Below, piece after piece: positions 34,172-43,234 of a stretch of DNA of 64,000 bases. Under the pieces are notes generated by a model that saw only the letters and a list, made by a program, of their open reading frames with translations, was not told the origin of the DNA and ran no database searches. Numbering within the stretch: position 1 is the first letter of the stretch; the number at the start of each line of letters is the position of its first letter. The stretch is taken from assembly GCF_018070465.1 (NCBI RefSeq), contig NZ_JAGPXT010000011.1, positions 62,001-126,000 of the forward strand. The letters run 5' to 3'. Both the position numbers and the translations under genes were made by a program. Source of the stretch: Micromonospora sp. C95. GTDB lineage: Bacteria > Actinomycetota > Actinomycetes > Mycobacteriales > Micromonosporaceae.

Positions 34172-34647
34172 TGCAGCTTGAGTCGCTCTACCAGGAGATC
34201 ATCCTGGACCACTACAAGCACCCGCACGGTCGGGGGCTGCGCGACGCCGCCGATCCGGCCGACCGGGTCGGCGAGGCGCACCACGTCAACCCGACCTGCG
34301 GGGACGAGATCACTGTCCGGGTGGCCACCGACGGTGCGACGCTGCACGACGTGTCGTACGACGGGATGGGCTGTTCGATCAGCCAGGCGTCCGCGAGCGT
34401 GCTGCACGAGCTGCTGACCGGCCGGGGTGCGACGGAGGCGTTCGAGGTGCACGAGGCGTTTGTGGCGTTGATGTCCGGCCGTGGTCAGGTCACGCCGGAC
34501 GAGGATGTGCTCGGTGACGGGGTGGCGTTCGAGGGCGTGGCCCGCTATCCCGCCCGGGTCAAATGCGCGCTGTTGCCGTGGATGGCGTTCAAGGACGCTG
34601 CGGCACGCGCCGGTGTGGGCGCGAGCCCGACGGAGGTGAAGGCATGA
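34171..34647 (+). CDS. sufU: Sulfur-transfer protein SufU
   Basis: Zn-dependent sulfur acceptor that activates SufS in Gram-positive bacteria, 158 residues. Three conserved cysteines stand in PTCGDEI, GMGCSISQAS and RVKCALLPW, with Asp in the first motif, the SufU zinc site. Overlaps both neighbours. Confidence 0.96.
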   Translation: MQLESLYQEIILDHYKHPHGRGLRDAADPADRVGEAHHVNPTCGDEITVRVATDGATLHDVSYDGMGCSISQASASVLHELLTGRGATEAFEVHEAFVALMSGRGQVTPDEDVLGDGVAFEGVARYPARVKCALLPWMAFKDAAARAGVGASPTEVKA

Positions 34648-35045
34648 CCGAGCAGACCAACAGCACGCCGGAGTCGGGCGCCGTGGCGACCGACGGCACG
34701 GTGACCCCGTCGGTCGGCGGCAAGGCCGCCGTCGCCGACATCGAGGAGGCGATGAAGGACGTCGTCGACCCGGAGCTGGGCATCAACGTGGTCGACCTCG
34801 GCCTGGTGTATGGCGTACACGTCGACGACCAGAACGTGGCGACCCTGGACATGACGTTGACCTCGGCGGCCTGCCCACTCACCGACGTGATCGAGGACCA
34901 GGCCCGTCAGGCGCTCACCACCGGCCCCGGCGGCGGCCTGGTCGACGACATCCGGATCAACTGGGTCTGGCTGCCCCCGTGGGGACCGGACAAGATCACC
35001 GATGAGGGTCGCGACCAGCTCCGCTCCCTCGGCTTCAACGTCTGA
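34644..35045 (+). CDS. sufT: SufT/MIP18-family Fe-S maturation protein
   Basis: A 133-residue DUF59 protein. The core reads EEAMKDVVDPELGINVVDLGLVY, with LTSAACPLTDVIEDQ holding the conserved Cys, and ends DKITDEGRDQLRSLGF. SufT-type proteins help mature Fe-S proteins and are the usual last gene of the actinobacterial suf operon. The N-terminal 30 residues are Thr/Ser/Gly-rich. Overlaps sufU by 4 bases. Confidence 0.93.
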   Translation: MTEQTNSTPESGAVATDGTVTPSVGGKAAVADIEEAMKDVVDPELGINVVDLGLVYGVHVDDQNVATLDMTLTSAACPLTDVIEDQARQALTTGPGGGLVDDIRINWVWLPPWGPDKITDEGRDQLRSLGFNV

Positions 35046-35077
35046 CAGCTCCTCCGGGCAGGCTCTGGAGTGCTACC

Positions 35078-35110
35078 TCGGGCGCGGCATCCACCGGGTG
35101 CCGCGCCCGA
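35078..35110 (+). terminator. Terminator of the suf operon
   Basis: Twelve-base perfect arms 35078-35089 and 35099-35110 around a 9-base loop, 32 bases past the sufT stop. Confidence 0.75.
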
Positions 35111-35746
35111 CGTCTCTGGTCCCCGTCCGTGCCTCGCGCCCGGGGCGCTCCCTGACCGGCGCGGTGGGACACCCTCACCCCGTCAGCAGGTGGATGCGGC
35201 GGTCCGCAAGCCCCGTGCACGGGTGTTGTGGCGCTGTCGAGCTGAGCGCGTGGGCGGATCGCAACCGAACGCGGCGCCCGCCTTGAGCGCGCCGGCCGTG
35301 GTCACGCTCGATTCCGGACCGACGGTCTCCGTGACGCGCTGAAGCCTCCTTTCGGGACCGAACGCCATCCGCGCCGCGCCCAGAGCTCTCGTCCGCGATC
35401 AAGCGCGACCGTGCCGGGTGCGTGGTGGCGCAGGTGCCTGAGGGCGCGGACGGTTCAGCTCGACAGCGTCGATGAGGCAGGGGTGCCCGGCGATGGACTG
35501 ACCGGAGCCGACTCGTCGGCGCTGCCGGCCGCGTGGCAGCGCGCCACTGGTCGGAACACCAGGCTTCCCGGCGAGACGGGCGAGCGTGTCGCCCTGGTCG
35601 GAAAATCCGTGGCGCCGATGCGGCAGGTCGCCGCAGGATGGCGCGGTGAGTGAGGCGTACCCGATGAAGCCGTGTCCTGTCGCCGTGGCCACCGCCGCGC
35701 GCCGACAGCGGCTCGTGCCGGGCCGCGTCTTGCCACGCCGTCGATC
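35111..35746. other. Non-coding stretch with no gene I can identify
   Basis: About 640 bases with open frames on both strands but no recognisable protein, no consistent codon preference and no good ribosome site. Reduced A/T near 35335-35395 and the scattered stop codons suggest degraded sequence, but I could not recover any parent gene. Confidence 0.4.
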
Positions 35747-36412
35747 GTGACCGGCGCGTTCCTCGCCGGTCTGGTCGCCGGCTACGGCGTGGCCGTCCCG
35801 GTCGGCGCGATCGCCGTGCTCATCCTCGGGCTCACCGCCCGGACCTCGTTCCGGGTCGGTGCCGCCGCCGCGCTCGGGGTGGCCACCGCCGACGGGCTCT
35901 ACGCCGGTGTCGCGGCGCTCGGCGGCGCGGTGGTCGTGGGCTGGCTCGCGCCGGTCGCCGGGCCGCTGCGACTGGCCGGCGCGACGGTGCTGCTCGCCCT
36001 CGCCGCCCACGGCGCGTGGCGCGCCCTGCGGGTACCCGGCCCACGCCGGTGCCCGAACCACGCACCGACGCCCGCTCCGGGATCCGGTCCGCCACCGATA
36101 CGGCGTGGGTTGGACACGCCTACCCGGGCGTTTGTCGGGATCCTCGCGCTGACCCTGCTCAACCCGGCCACCATCGTCTACTTCACGGCGCTGGTGCTCG
36201 GCCGGACCGACCTGGGTGGCTCCGGCACCGCCGTCGCGGTGGTCTTCACCCTCGGGGTGTTCCTCGCCTCGGCCAGCTGGCAGCTGCTGATCGCCGGGGG
36301 TGGCTCACTCATCGGACGGGTGCTCACCAGCGATCGTGGGCGGCTGGTCACCGCGCTGCTGTCCAGCGCCATCATCACCGTGCTCGCCGTCGGCATGCTC
36401 CTCGGTGGCTGA
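35747..36412 (+). CDS. LysE-family exporter
   Basis: A 221-residue membrane protein of the LysE/RhtB amino-acid exporter family, with six hydrophobic helices. The start GAFLAGLVAGYGVAVPVGAIAVL is typical, as is LTLLNPATIVYFTAL after the central loop. The loop (residues 95-125) is Pro/Arg-rich and longer than usual. The substrate cannot be told. Its GTG is placed where the first helix begins; upstream codons are doubtful. acVLRF1 follows after 30 bases. Confidence 0.85.
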   Translation: MTGAFLAGLVAGYGVAVPVGAIAVLILGLTARTSFRVGAAAALGVATADGLYAGVAALGGAVVVGWLAPVAGPLRLAGATVLLALAAHGAWRALRVPGPRRCPNHAPTPAPGSGPPPIRRGLDTPTRAFVGILALTLLNPATIVYFTALVLGRTDLGGSGTAVAVVFTLGVFLASASWQLLIAGGGSLIGRVLTSDRGRLVTALLSSAIITVLAVGMLLGG

Positions 36413-36442
36413 CCCGGGCTGCCCGTGCCGTACGGTCGGGTG

Positions 36443-37105
36443 ATGAGCAGCCGACCCGCCGCCGGGGGCGGCCGGTGGGTGGAGGTCGATCCGGACCGCA
36501 TCGCCCGCTGGGTCGCCGGCTTCACCGACCGGCACGGCCCGCCCACCGTCACCAGGCAGGAGTACGGCCTGCTGCTGTCCGCCCCGGACGGTGCCACCGC
36601 CGAACTACACGCCCCTCCGGGAGCGCCGGTCGCTGCGGAGTTGGCGGCCTTCGTGCGGGAGGCCGTCGCGCCACGCCGTATCGGGCTGTTGCTGGCCCGC
36701 AAAGGGGCGGTGGCGATGGGTGTCGCCGACGGTGGGCAGCTGAGCGTGCACAAGGTGGACACCCGCTACGTGCAGGGTCGCACCGCCGCCGGTGGTTGGT
36801 CCCAGCAGCGTTTCGCCCGCCGCCGGGACAACCAGACCAAGGCGGCGTTGGCCGACGCGGCGGATCTCGCCGTACGCCTGCTGCTGCCGGCGGTCGACCG
36901 GCTCGACGCGCTGGTCGCCGGTGGCGACCGGCGGGCGGTGGACACGGTGCTGGCCGACCGTCGACTCGCCCCGCTGGCCGCGCTGCGCGCCGACCGGCTG
37001 CTCGACGTCCCCGAACCCCGGTACGCGGTGCTGGTCGCTGCCGTCGTCGCCGCCCGGTCGGTCCGCATTCTGGTCCGCGAGCCGCAGCCGGAGGCCAGCC
37101 GCTGA
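36443..37105 (+). CDS. acVLRF1-family peptidyl-tRNA hydrolase
   Basis: A 220-residue protein of the actinobacterial Vms1-like release factor group. The diagnostic loop AGGWSQQRFARRRDNQ (about residues 115-130) holds the Gly and Gln-Gln that correspond to the GGQ-like catalytic loop of eRF1/Vms1. By family it would cleave peptidyl-tRNA on stalled ribosomal subunits. TACGGT at 36431-36436 lies 6 bases before the ATG, so a leaderless start is likely although lysE is only 30 bases away. Confidence 0.85.
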   Translation: MSSRPAAGGGRWVEVDPDRIARWVAGFTDRHGPPTVTRQEYGLLLSAPDGATAELHAPPGAPVAAELAAFVREAVAPRRIGLLLARKGAVAMGVADGGQLSVHKVDTRYVQGRTAAGGWSQQRFARRRDNQTKAALADAADLAVRLLLPAVDRLDALVAGGDRRAVDTVLADRRLAPLAALRADRLLDVPEPRYAVLVAAVVAARSVRILVREPQPEASR

Positions 37106-37155
37106 TGGCGGTGTCCTGGACATCGCGCGGTGCTCGGCTGGCGGGTCACGCGGAC

Positions 37156-37185
37156 GCGGGCCCCGTCACCAGTGACCGGGCCCGC
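37156..37185. terminator. Hairpin between convergent genes
   Basis: Fourteen-base arms 37156-37169 and 37172-37185 with one mismatch and a 2-base loop, between the acVLRF1 gene and the convergent metallopeptidase. Probably terminates both. Confidence 0.65.
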
Positions 37186-37198
37186 CGCGTGACGGGCG

Positions 37199-38110
37199 TC
37201 AGACCGCGCCGCTGAAGGTGTCGCAGGAGGCCGGGTCGCCGCTGTCGTACCCCCGGTTGAACCACTGCTTGCGCTGCTCGGACGAGCCGTGGGTGAACTC
37301 TTCCGGGTTGACCGGCCGGTCGGCGCGCTTGGAGATGGCGTCGTCGCCGATCGCCTCGGCGGTGTCGATCGCCTCGGCGATGTCCCGCTCGGTGATGCTG
37401 GTGAAGATCTTCTGGCCGCTCTCGTCGGCCGTGCCGGTGGCGTTCTTCGCCCACGCTCCCGCGTAGCAGTCGGCCTGCAACTCCAGGCGTACCGACAGGT
37501 CGTTGGCGTTGCCCGGGTCGCGCTGCTGCTGGCGGCGCACCTGCTCGTTGGTGCCGAGCAGGTTCTGCACGTGGTGGCCGTACTCGTGGGCCAGCACGTA
37601 CGGCTGGGCGAACTCACCCTCGGCACCGAGTTGGGTGGCGAGCACCTCGTAGAAGGAGAGGTCGATGTAGACCAGCGAGTCGGCGGGGCAGTAGAACGGG
37701 CCGACGCCGGAGTCGGCCTGGCCGCAGGCGGTGTTCACGGCCTGGCTGAAGAAGACGGTGCGGGTCGGTTGGTACTGCTCGCCGAGGGACTGCGGCAGGG
37801 CGGTGCGCCAGTACGCCTGGATCGAGTTGACGTAGAGGGTGTTGCGGCAGTCGAGCTGCTCCAGTGCGTTCTCCGCGGCGCAGCGCTGCTCAAGCGCGGC
37901 GTTGTCACCCTGCTCCTCGCCGCCGGTCATGGCGTTCAGGCCGAAGCCGCCACCGACGAGGGCCACCAGCACGGCGATGACGATGCCGACGATGCCGCCG
38001 CGCCCGCCGCCGGTCGGGATGGGGATGCCCATCCCACCGCCGCCTCCGCCGCTACCTCGCCGGTCCTCCACCTGACTGGTGTCGATCCGTGCATTCTCGT
38101 TCAGCTCCAT
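37199..38110 (-). CDS. Neutral zinc metallopeptidase (YpfJ family), membrane-anchored
   Basis: A 303-residue protein with a Gly-rich cytoplasmic N-terminus, one transmembrane helix (about residues 40-60) and an external peptidase domain. The zinc motif HEYGHH stands near residue 180 (VLAHEYGHHVQNLLG), with further conserved ELQADCYAGAWA. The C-terminal FTHGSSEQRKQWFNRGY is also family-typical. Function in the cell envelope is unknown. ATG at 38110 keeps the anchor; longer frames have no support. Confidence 0.92.
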   Translation of the reverse strand: MELNENARIDTSQVEDRRGSGGGGGGMGIPIPTGGGRGGIVGIVIAVLVALVGGGFGLNAMTGGEEQGDNAALEQRCAAENALEQLDCRNTLYVNSIQAYWRTALPQSLGEQYQPTRTVFFSQAVNTACGQADSGVGPFYCPADSLVYIDLSFYEVLATQLGAEGEFAQPYVLAHEYGHHVQNLLGTNEQVRRQQQRDPGNANDLSVRLELQADCYAGAWAKNATGTADESGQKIFTSITERDIAEAIDTAEAIGDDAISKRADRPVNPEEFTHGSSEQRKQWFNRGYDSGDPASCDTFSGAV

Positions 38111-38342
38111 GGTGACCCCGATCAGTAAGTGGCTCGTGGGCCGGAACCGGGTCCGGTCGGCGATCCGGTACCCGACGATCTTGCTCGGTAATCCGCGTGG
38201 GGTACCGAGCCGGGCCCGGTACACTTGGCGCCGTGCTGCGCTGCGAAGGCTGAACGCCCCGCGCCGACGGGTCTGTGGGATCCGCCGGCGCTTTCGTGTG
38301 CCCTGAGTCAGCCCTTCGGATTTCGAGAGCGAGTACCTGGAA

Positions 38343-39947
38343 ATGATCACTGCCACCGGCCTGGAACTGCGCGCCGGAGCCCGGATCCTGCTGTCCGACA
38401 CCACGCTGCGGGTGCAGCCCGGTGACCGGATCGGCCTGGTCGGGCGCAACGGCGCCGGCAAGACCACCACACTCAAGGTGCTCGCCGGGGAGGGCCAGCC
38501 GTACGCCGGGCAGGTCGACCGGCGCAGCGCCGTCGGCTACCTGCCGCAGGACCCGCGTACCGGCGACCTGGACGTCACCGGCCGCGACCGGGTGCTCTCC
38601 GCCCGCGGCCTGGACGCGCTGATGGCCGGGATGAAGGAGCTGGAGGCGCGGCTCGCCGAGGACGCCGACGAGCGCCTGGTGCGCCGCTACGGCGCGCTTG
38701 AGGACCAGTTCGCCGCACTCGGCGGGTACGCGGCCGAGGCCGAGGCGGCCCGCATCTGCGCCAACCTGGGGCTGCCCGACCGGGCCCTGGCGCAGACCAT
38801 CGGCACCCTTTCCGGCGGGCAGCGTCGCCGCATCGAGCTGGCCCGGATCCTGTTCCGGGACGCGGGCGAGAACGGCGGCGGCATTCTGCTGCTGGACGAG
38901 CCGACCAACCACCTCGACGCCGACTCGATCACCTGGCTGCGGGGTTTCCTGGCCAACCACAAGGGCGGCCTGATCGTGATCTCCCACGACGGCGACCTGC
39001 TGGAGTCGGTGGTCAACAAGGTGTGGTTCCTGGACGCCACCCGCAGCGTGGTCGACGTCTACAACCTGGGCTGGAAGGCGTACCTGGAGGCGCGGGAGAC
39101 CGACGAGCGTCGTCGTCGCCGGGAGCGGGCCAACGCCGAGAAGAAGGCCGGCGCGCTGATGGCCCAGGCCGACAAGATGCGGGCCAAGGCCACCAAGACG
39201 GTCGCCGCGCAGAACATGGCCCGCCGCGCGGAACGGCTGATGTCCGGCCTGGAGGAGGTACGCGTCGCCGACAAGGTGGCCAAGGTGCGCTTTCCCGCAC
39301 CGGCGCCGTGCGGAAAGACCCCGCTGACCGCGACCGGCCTGTCCAAGTCGTACGGCTCGTTGGAGATCTTCACCGACGTGAACGTGGCGGTGGACCGGGG
39401 TTCCCGGGTGGCCATCCTCGGGCTCAACGGGGCCGGCAAGACCACCCTGCTGCGGATGCTCGGCGGCCTGCTGGAGCCGGACACCGGCGAGGTGCGCCCC
39501 GGCCACGGCCTGCGCCTGGGCTACTACGCGCAGGAGCACGAGACGCTTGACGTGGAACGGACCGTGCTGGAGAACATGCGGGCGGCGGCGGTCGAGCAGA
39601 CCGACACCGAGCTGCGGAAGATCCTGGGGGCTTTCCTCTTCTCCGGCGAGGACGTCGACAAGCCCGCCGGGGTGCTCTCCGGCGGGGAGAAGACCCGGTT
39701 GGCCCTGTCCACCCTGGTCTGCTCGGGCGCCAACGTGCTGCTGCTCGACGAGCCGACGAACAACCTGGACCCGGTCAGCCGGGAGCAGGTGCTCGACGCC
39801 ATCGCCCGCTATCCGGGCGCGATCGTGCTGGTCACGCACGACCCGGGCGCGGTCCTCGCGCTCAAGCCGGACCGGGCGATCCTGCTGCCCGACGGTGACG
39901 AGGACGCCTGGAGCGACGACCTGCTGGAGCTGGTCGAGCTGGCCTGA
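38343..39947 (+). CDS. ABC-F family ATP-binding protein
   Basis: A 534-residue protein with two ABC ATPase domains and no membrane part. Walker A GRNGAGKTT and GLNGAGKTT, signatures TLSGGQRRRIELA and VLSGGEKTRLALS, and Walker B sequences LLLDEPTNHLD and LLLDEPTNNLD. The linker between domains (about residues 245-310) is Arg/Lys/Ala-rich and helical, as in ABC-F proteins that act on ribosomes. Members either tune translation or protect against antibiotics; which applies here cannot be told. Confidence 0.93.
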   Translation: MITATGLELRAGARILLSDTTLRVQPGDRIGLVGRNGAGKTTTLKVLAGEGQPYAGQVDRRSAVGYLPQDPRTGDLDVTGRDRVLSARGLDALMAGMKELEARLAEDADERLVRRYGALEDQFAALGGYAAEAEAARICANLGLPDRALAQTIGTLSGGQRRRIELARILFRDAGENGGGILLLDEPTNHLDADSITWLRGFLANHKGGLIVISHDGDLLESVVNKVWFLDATRSVVDVYNLGWKAYLEARETDERRRRRERANAEKKAGALMAQADKMRAKATKTVAAQNMARRAERLMSGLEEVRVADKVAKVRFPAPAPCGKTPLTATGLSKSYGSLEIFTDVNVAVDRGSRVAILGLNGAGKTTLLRMLGGLLEPDTGEVRPGHGLRLGYYAQEHETLDVERTVLENMRAAAVEQTDTELRKILGAFLFSGEDVDKPAGVLSGGEKTRLALSTLVCSGANVLLLDEPTNNLDPVSREQVLDAIARYPGAIVLVTHDPGAVLALKPDRAILLPDGDEDAWSDDLLELVELA

Positions 39948-40093
39948 GCCGGCGGCGGCATCACCTATCGGGAAGCTGACACTGCATAGCGTGTCGGTTG
40001 GCGAATAGTTGATATCTGGCGCATGATCGTTCGAGACGGTCTAATAGGTGGGACCGTATCCGAACCGCACAGTCTGGGACGTGAGGACACAGC

Positions 40094-40321
40094 ATGGCAG
40101 CCACTGGCACAGCCACCAGCACTGAGAAGGGTCGCCGGATCGTCGGAGCCGAGCGCCAGACGCTCGCGAAGGACCTCGTCAAGCGGTACACCGGGGGCGA
40201 GAGCATCCGGGCGCTCGCGGCCTCGACCGGGCGATCGTACGGGTTCATCCACCGCGTACTCACCGAGTCCGGGGTGCAGCTGCGGCAGCGCGGCGGCGCC
40301 CGGCGCCGCAAGAAGGCGTGA
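40094..40321 (+). CDS. Small helix-turn-helix protein
   Basis: A 75-residue basic protein. The middle, KDLVKRYTGGESIRALAAST with GRSYGFIHRVLTESG following, reads as a single resolvase/MarR-like helix-turn-helix. The C-terminal RRRKKA tail would bind DNA backbone. Proteins of this pattern are highly conserved, one-domain DNA-binding proteins in actinobacteria, of unknown role. Confidence 0.8.
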   Translation: MAATGTATSTEKGRRIVGAERQTLAKDLVKRYTGGESIRALAASTGRSYGFIHRVLTESGVQLRQRGGARRRKKA

Positions 40322-40379
40322 CCCGCCCGTCAGCGTCGTCCAGCAGCACCGCCACCACCACCGCGACCCGGGCCGCCCG

Positions 40380-41147
40380 GTGACCGCCGAGGCGACCGGG
40401 GTCCGGCTGGAATGCGACGGGCCGGTCGCCACGGTCACCCTGTGCCGGCCCGACGTGCTCAACGCGCAGACGCCGGCGATGTGGCGCGCGATGAGCGAAT
40501 TCTCCCGGGCGCTTCCCGGTGACGTGCGCGTCGTCGTGGTACGCGGCGAAGGGCGGTCCTTCTCCGCCGGTCTCGACCTGGCGGTGGCCGGTGCCTCCGG
40601 GCCGGGTTCCTTCGCCGAACTGACCACCCTGCCGGAGCAGGAGTGCGCCGACCGGATCGCCGAATACCAGGGCGGGTTCACCTGGCTGCACCGCCCGGAC
40701 GTCATCTCGATCGCCGCCGTCCAGGGGCACGCCATCGGTGCCGGTTTCCAACTCGCCCTCGCCTGTGACCTGCGGGTGCTGGCCGATGATGCGACGTTCG
40801 CCATGGCCGAGGTGACGTTGGGCCTGGTGCCGGACCTGGCCGGCACCAAGCGCCTGGTCGAGCTGGTCGGCTACGCCCGCGCGCTGGAGATCTGTGCCAC
40901 CGGCCGACGGATGGACGCCGTCGAGGCCGACCGGATCGGGCTGGCCACGCTTGTGGTTCCCACCGCCGAGCTGGACGACGCGGTGCGTGACCTGACCGCT
41001 GGGCTGCTCGCCCCCAGCCGGGACGCGGTCGTCGAGGTCAAGGCGCTGCTCACCGGCGCCGCCGGGCGTACCCATGCCGAGCAGCAGCGCGCCGAGCGGG
41101 AGGCGCAGACGCGCCGACTGCGGGATCTTGCCGGACGGGGCGAATAG
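40380..41147 (+). CDS. Enoyl-CoA hydratase/isomerase family protein
   Basis: A 255-residue crotonase-fold protein. The oxyanion-hole strands SFSAGLDL and VQGHAIGAGFQLALACDLR are clear, with the second-Glu region AEVTLGLVPDLAGTKRL; the Asp at the catalytic second position leaves the exact reaction open. Probable roles are fatty-acid beta-oxidation or a related CoA pathway. It starts with GTG 58 bases after the HTH gene. Confidence 0.9.
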   Translation: MTAEATGVRLECDGPVATVTLCRPDVLNAQTPAMWRAMSEFSRALPGDVRVVVVRGEGRSFSAGLDLAVAGASGPGSFAELTTLPEQECADRIAEYQGGFTWLHRPDVISIAAVQGHAIGAGFQLALACDLRVLADDATFAMAEVTLGLVPDLAGTKRLVELVGYARALEICATGRRMDAVEADRIGLATLVVPTAELDDAVRDLTAGLLAPSRDAVVEVKALLTGAAGRTHAEQQRAEREAQTRRLRDLAGRGE

Positions 41148-41245
41148 TAAGGACCGTTCGGGAAGATCTGGGTTACTCGCGTGGTTGTCGTAGGCATCGG
41201 GAGAATTGACCCGACGGTGTACGACGTCTCGACCCGGAGGTGAGC

Positions 41246-43234
41246 GTGTCCAACCACATGGCCGCTGGCGGCATGGGCGGTTGGAGCATGCTCCGCTCGA
41301 TGCGCAGCCAGGACGACATCTCCGCCCACCGGCTCAAGCGTGGTGTCGCCCGCCGGATCGTCGCCTTCGCCCACCCTTACCGGCGCGACATCGTCGTCTT
41401 CCTGCTCACCGTGATCGTCGCCGCGGTGATCGGGGTGGCGACCCCGCTGCTGGCCGGCGACGTGATCGACACGATCACCCGGGGTGGCGCCGAGGCCGGG
41501 GCGATGGTGATCCGGCTGGCCCTGTTCATCGCCGCGCTCGCGGTGGCCGACGCTCTCCTGTCGCTGGCTCAGCGGTGGTATTCGGCCCGCATCGGCGAGG
41601 GCATCATCCTCGACCTGCGTACCCGCGTCTACGACCACGTGCAGCGGATGCCGTTGCAGTTCTTCACCCGGACCCAGACCGGTGCGCTGGTGAGTCGACT
41701 CAACAACGACGTGATGGGGGCCCAGCGGGCGTTCACCTCGACGTTGTCCGGCGTGGTCAGCAACGTGATCCAGCTGGTCCTCACCGCAGTGGTGATGCTG
41801 ACCCTCTCCTGGCAGATCACGGCGCTGTCACTGGTGCTGCTGCCGGTGTTCATCATCCCGGCGCGCCGGGTGGGCCGACGACTGGCCGAGATCACCCGCG
41901 AGTCGTACGACCTCGACGCCAAGATGAACGCGACGATGACCGAGCGGTTCGGCGTCGCCGGCGCGTTGCTGGTGAAGCTCTTCGGTCGACCCGACGCCGA
42001 GGCGGCCCGCTTCGCCGCCCGCGCCGAACGGGTCCGCGACATCGGCATCACCTCCGCGATGTACTCGCGGACCTTCTTCGTGGCCATGCTGCTGGTGGCC
42101 TCCCTTGCCCAGGCCCTGACCTACGGCCTCGGCGGCTGGCTCGCGGTCAGCGGCCAGGTCAGCGCCGGCACCGTGGTGACCCTCGCGTTGTTGCTCACCC
42201 GCCTCTACGGCCCGCTCACCGCGCTGAGCAACGTCCGGGTGGACGTGATGAGCGCGCTCGTCTCGTTCGACCGGGTCTTCGAGGTGCTCGACCTGCAACC
42301 GGGCATCAAGGAACGGCCCGACGCGGTGCGGATCCCCCAGGGCGCGGGGAGGGTCGAGTTCCGCGACGTCCGGTTCCGCTACCCGAGCGCCGCGGAGATC
42401 TCGCTCGCCTCGCTGGAGGAGGTCGCCGCCCTGGACCGTACGGTGAACGAACCGGTGCTCAAGGGCGTCTCGTTCAACGTCGAGCCGGGTCAGATGGTGG
42501 CGCTTGTCGGGCCCTCCGGCGCCGGCAAGTCCACGCTGTCCATGCTGATCTCCCGCATCTACGACGTGACCGACGGGCAGGTGCTCGTCGGCGGCGTCGA
42601 CGTCCGGGAGGCTCGGCTCGACTCGCTGCGCGACGAGATCGGCGTGGTCACCCAGGATTCACACCTGTTCCACGAGACCATCGCGGAGAATCTGCGCTAC
42701 GCGAAGCCGGACGCCACCGACGACGAGCTGTGGGCGGCGCTGGCCGGGGCGCAGGTCGCCGACCTGGTCAGGTCGCTGCCGGACGGGCTCGAGACCACCG
42801 TCGGCGAGCGCGGCTACCGCTTCTCCGGCGGCGAGAAGCAGCGCATCGCCATCGCCCGGTTGCTGCTCAAGGCGCCGTCGATCGTGATCCTCGACGAGGC
42901 GACCGCCCACCTTGATTCGGAGAGCGAGGCGGCGGTGCAACGGGCGCTGTCGGTGGCGCTGACCGGGCGTACCGCCCTGGTGATCGCCCACCGGCTCTCC
43001 ACCGTGCGGGACGCCGACCAGATCCTGGTTCTCGACGACGGCCGCATCGTGGAGCGGGGCCGCCACGACGAGCTGGTCGCGGTCGGCGGCCTCTACGCGG
43101 AGCTGTACCGCACCCAGTTCGCGGTGGCCGACTCGCCCACCCCGTACGCCGACGCCACCGGCCCGGAGCCGGTGGTCATCCCCACCCGGGAGTACATCGC
43201 CGACGAGGCCATGCCGCCCGCCGCCGCCAACTAG
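41246..43234 (+). CDS. ABC-type exporter, fused membrane and ATPase domains
   Basis: A 662-residue half-transporter of the MsbA/MDR type: six helices between about residues 45 and 325 and a C-terminal ATPase. Walker A GPSGAGKS (about residue 425), Q-loop VTQDSHLFH, signature FSGGEKQRIAIARLL, Walker B VILDEATAHLD, H-loop AHRLSTV. It would act as a homodimer; the substrate is unknown. I prefer the GTG at 41246, five bases after GGAGG (41236-41240); a GTG at 41240 lies inside that site. It shares its stop with the convergent glycosylase gene. Confidence 0.93.
   Translation: MSNHMAAGGMGGWSMLRSMRSQDDISAHRLKRGVARRIVAFAHPYRRDIVVFLLTVIVAAVIGVATPLLAGDVIDTITRGGAEAGAMVIRLALFIAALAVADALLSLAQRWYSARIGEGIILDLRTRVYDHVQRMPLQFFTRTQTGALVSRLNNDVMGAQRAFTSTLSGVVSNVIQLVLTAVVMLTLSWQITALSLVLLPVFIIPARRVGRRLAEITRESYDLDAKMNATMTERFGVAGALLVKLFGRPDAEAARFAARAERVRDIGITSAMYSRTFFVAMLLVASLAQALTYGLGGWLAVSGQVSAGTVVTLALLLTRLYGPLTALSNVRVDVMSALVSFDRVFEVLDLQPGIKERPDAVRIPQGAGRVEFRDVRFRYPSAAEISLASLEEVAALDRTVNEPVLKGVSFNVEPGQMVALVGPSGAGKSTLSMLISRIYDVTDGQVLVGGVDVREARLDSLRDEIGVVTQDSHLFHETIAENLRYAKPDATDDELWAALAGAQVADLVRSLPDGLETTVGERGYRFSGGEKQRIAIARLLLKAPSIVILDEATAHLDSESEAAVQRALSVALTGRTALVIAHRLSTVRDADQILVLDDGRIVERGRHDELVAVGGLYAELYRTQFAVADSPTPYADATGPEPVVIPTREYIADEAMPPAAAN

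Noticed and set aside
35399..36061. A long minus-strand frame opposite the LysE gene
   Set aside because: The plus strand encodes a recognisable LysE exporter; the reverse frame is Arg/Gly/Pro-rich without family features.
38343..39947. ABC-F gene as a transport ATPase
   Set aside because: Two fused ATPase domains, no membrane segments and no permease next to it; ABC-F architecture fits.
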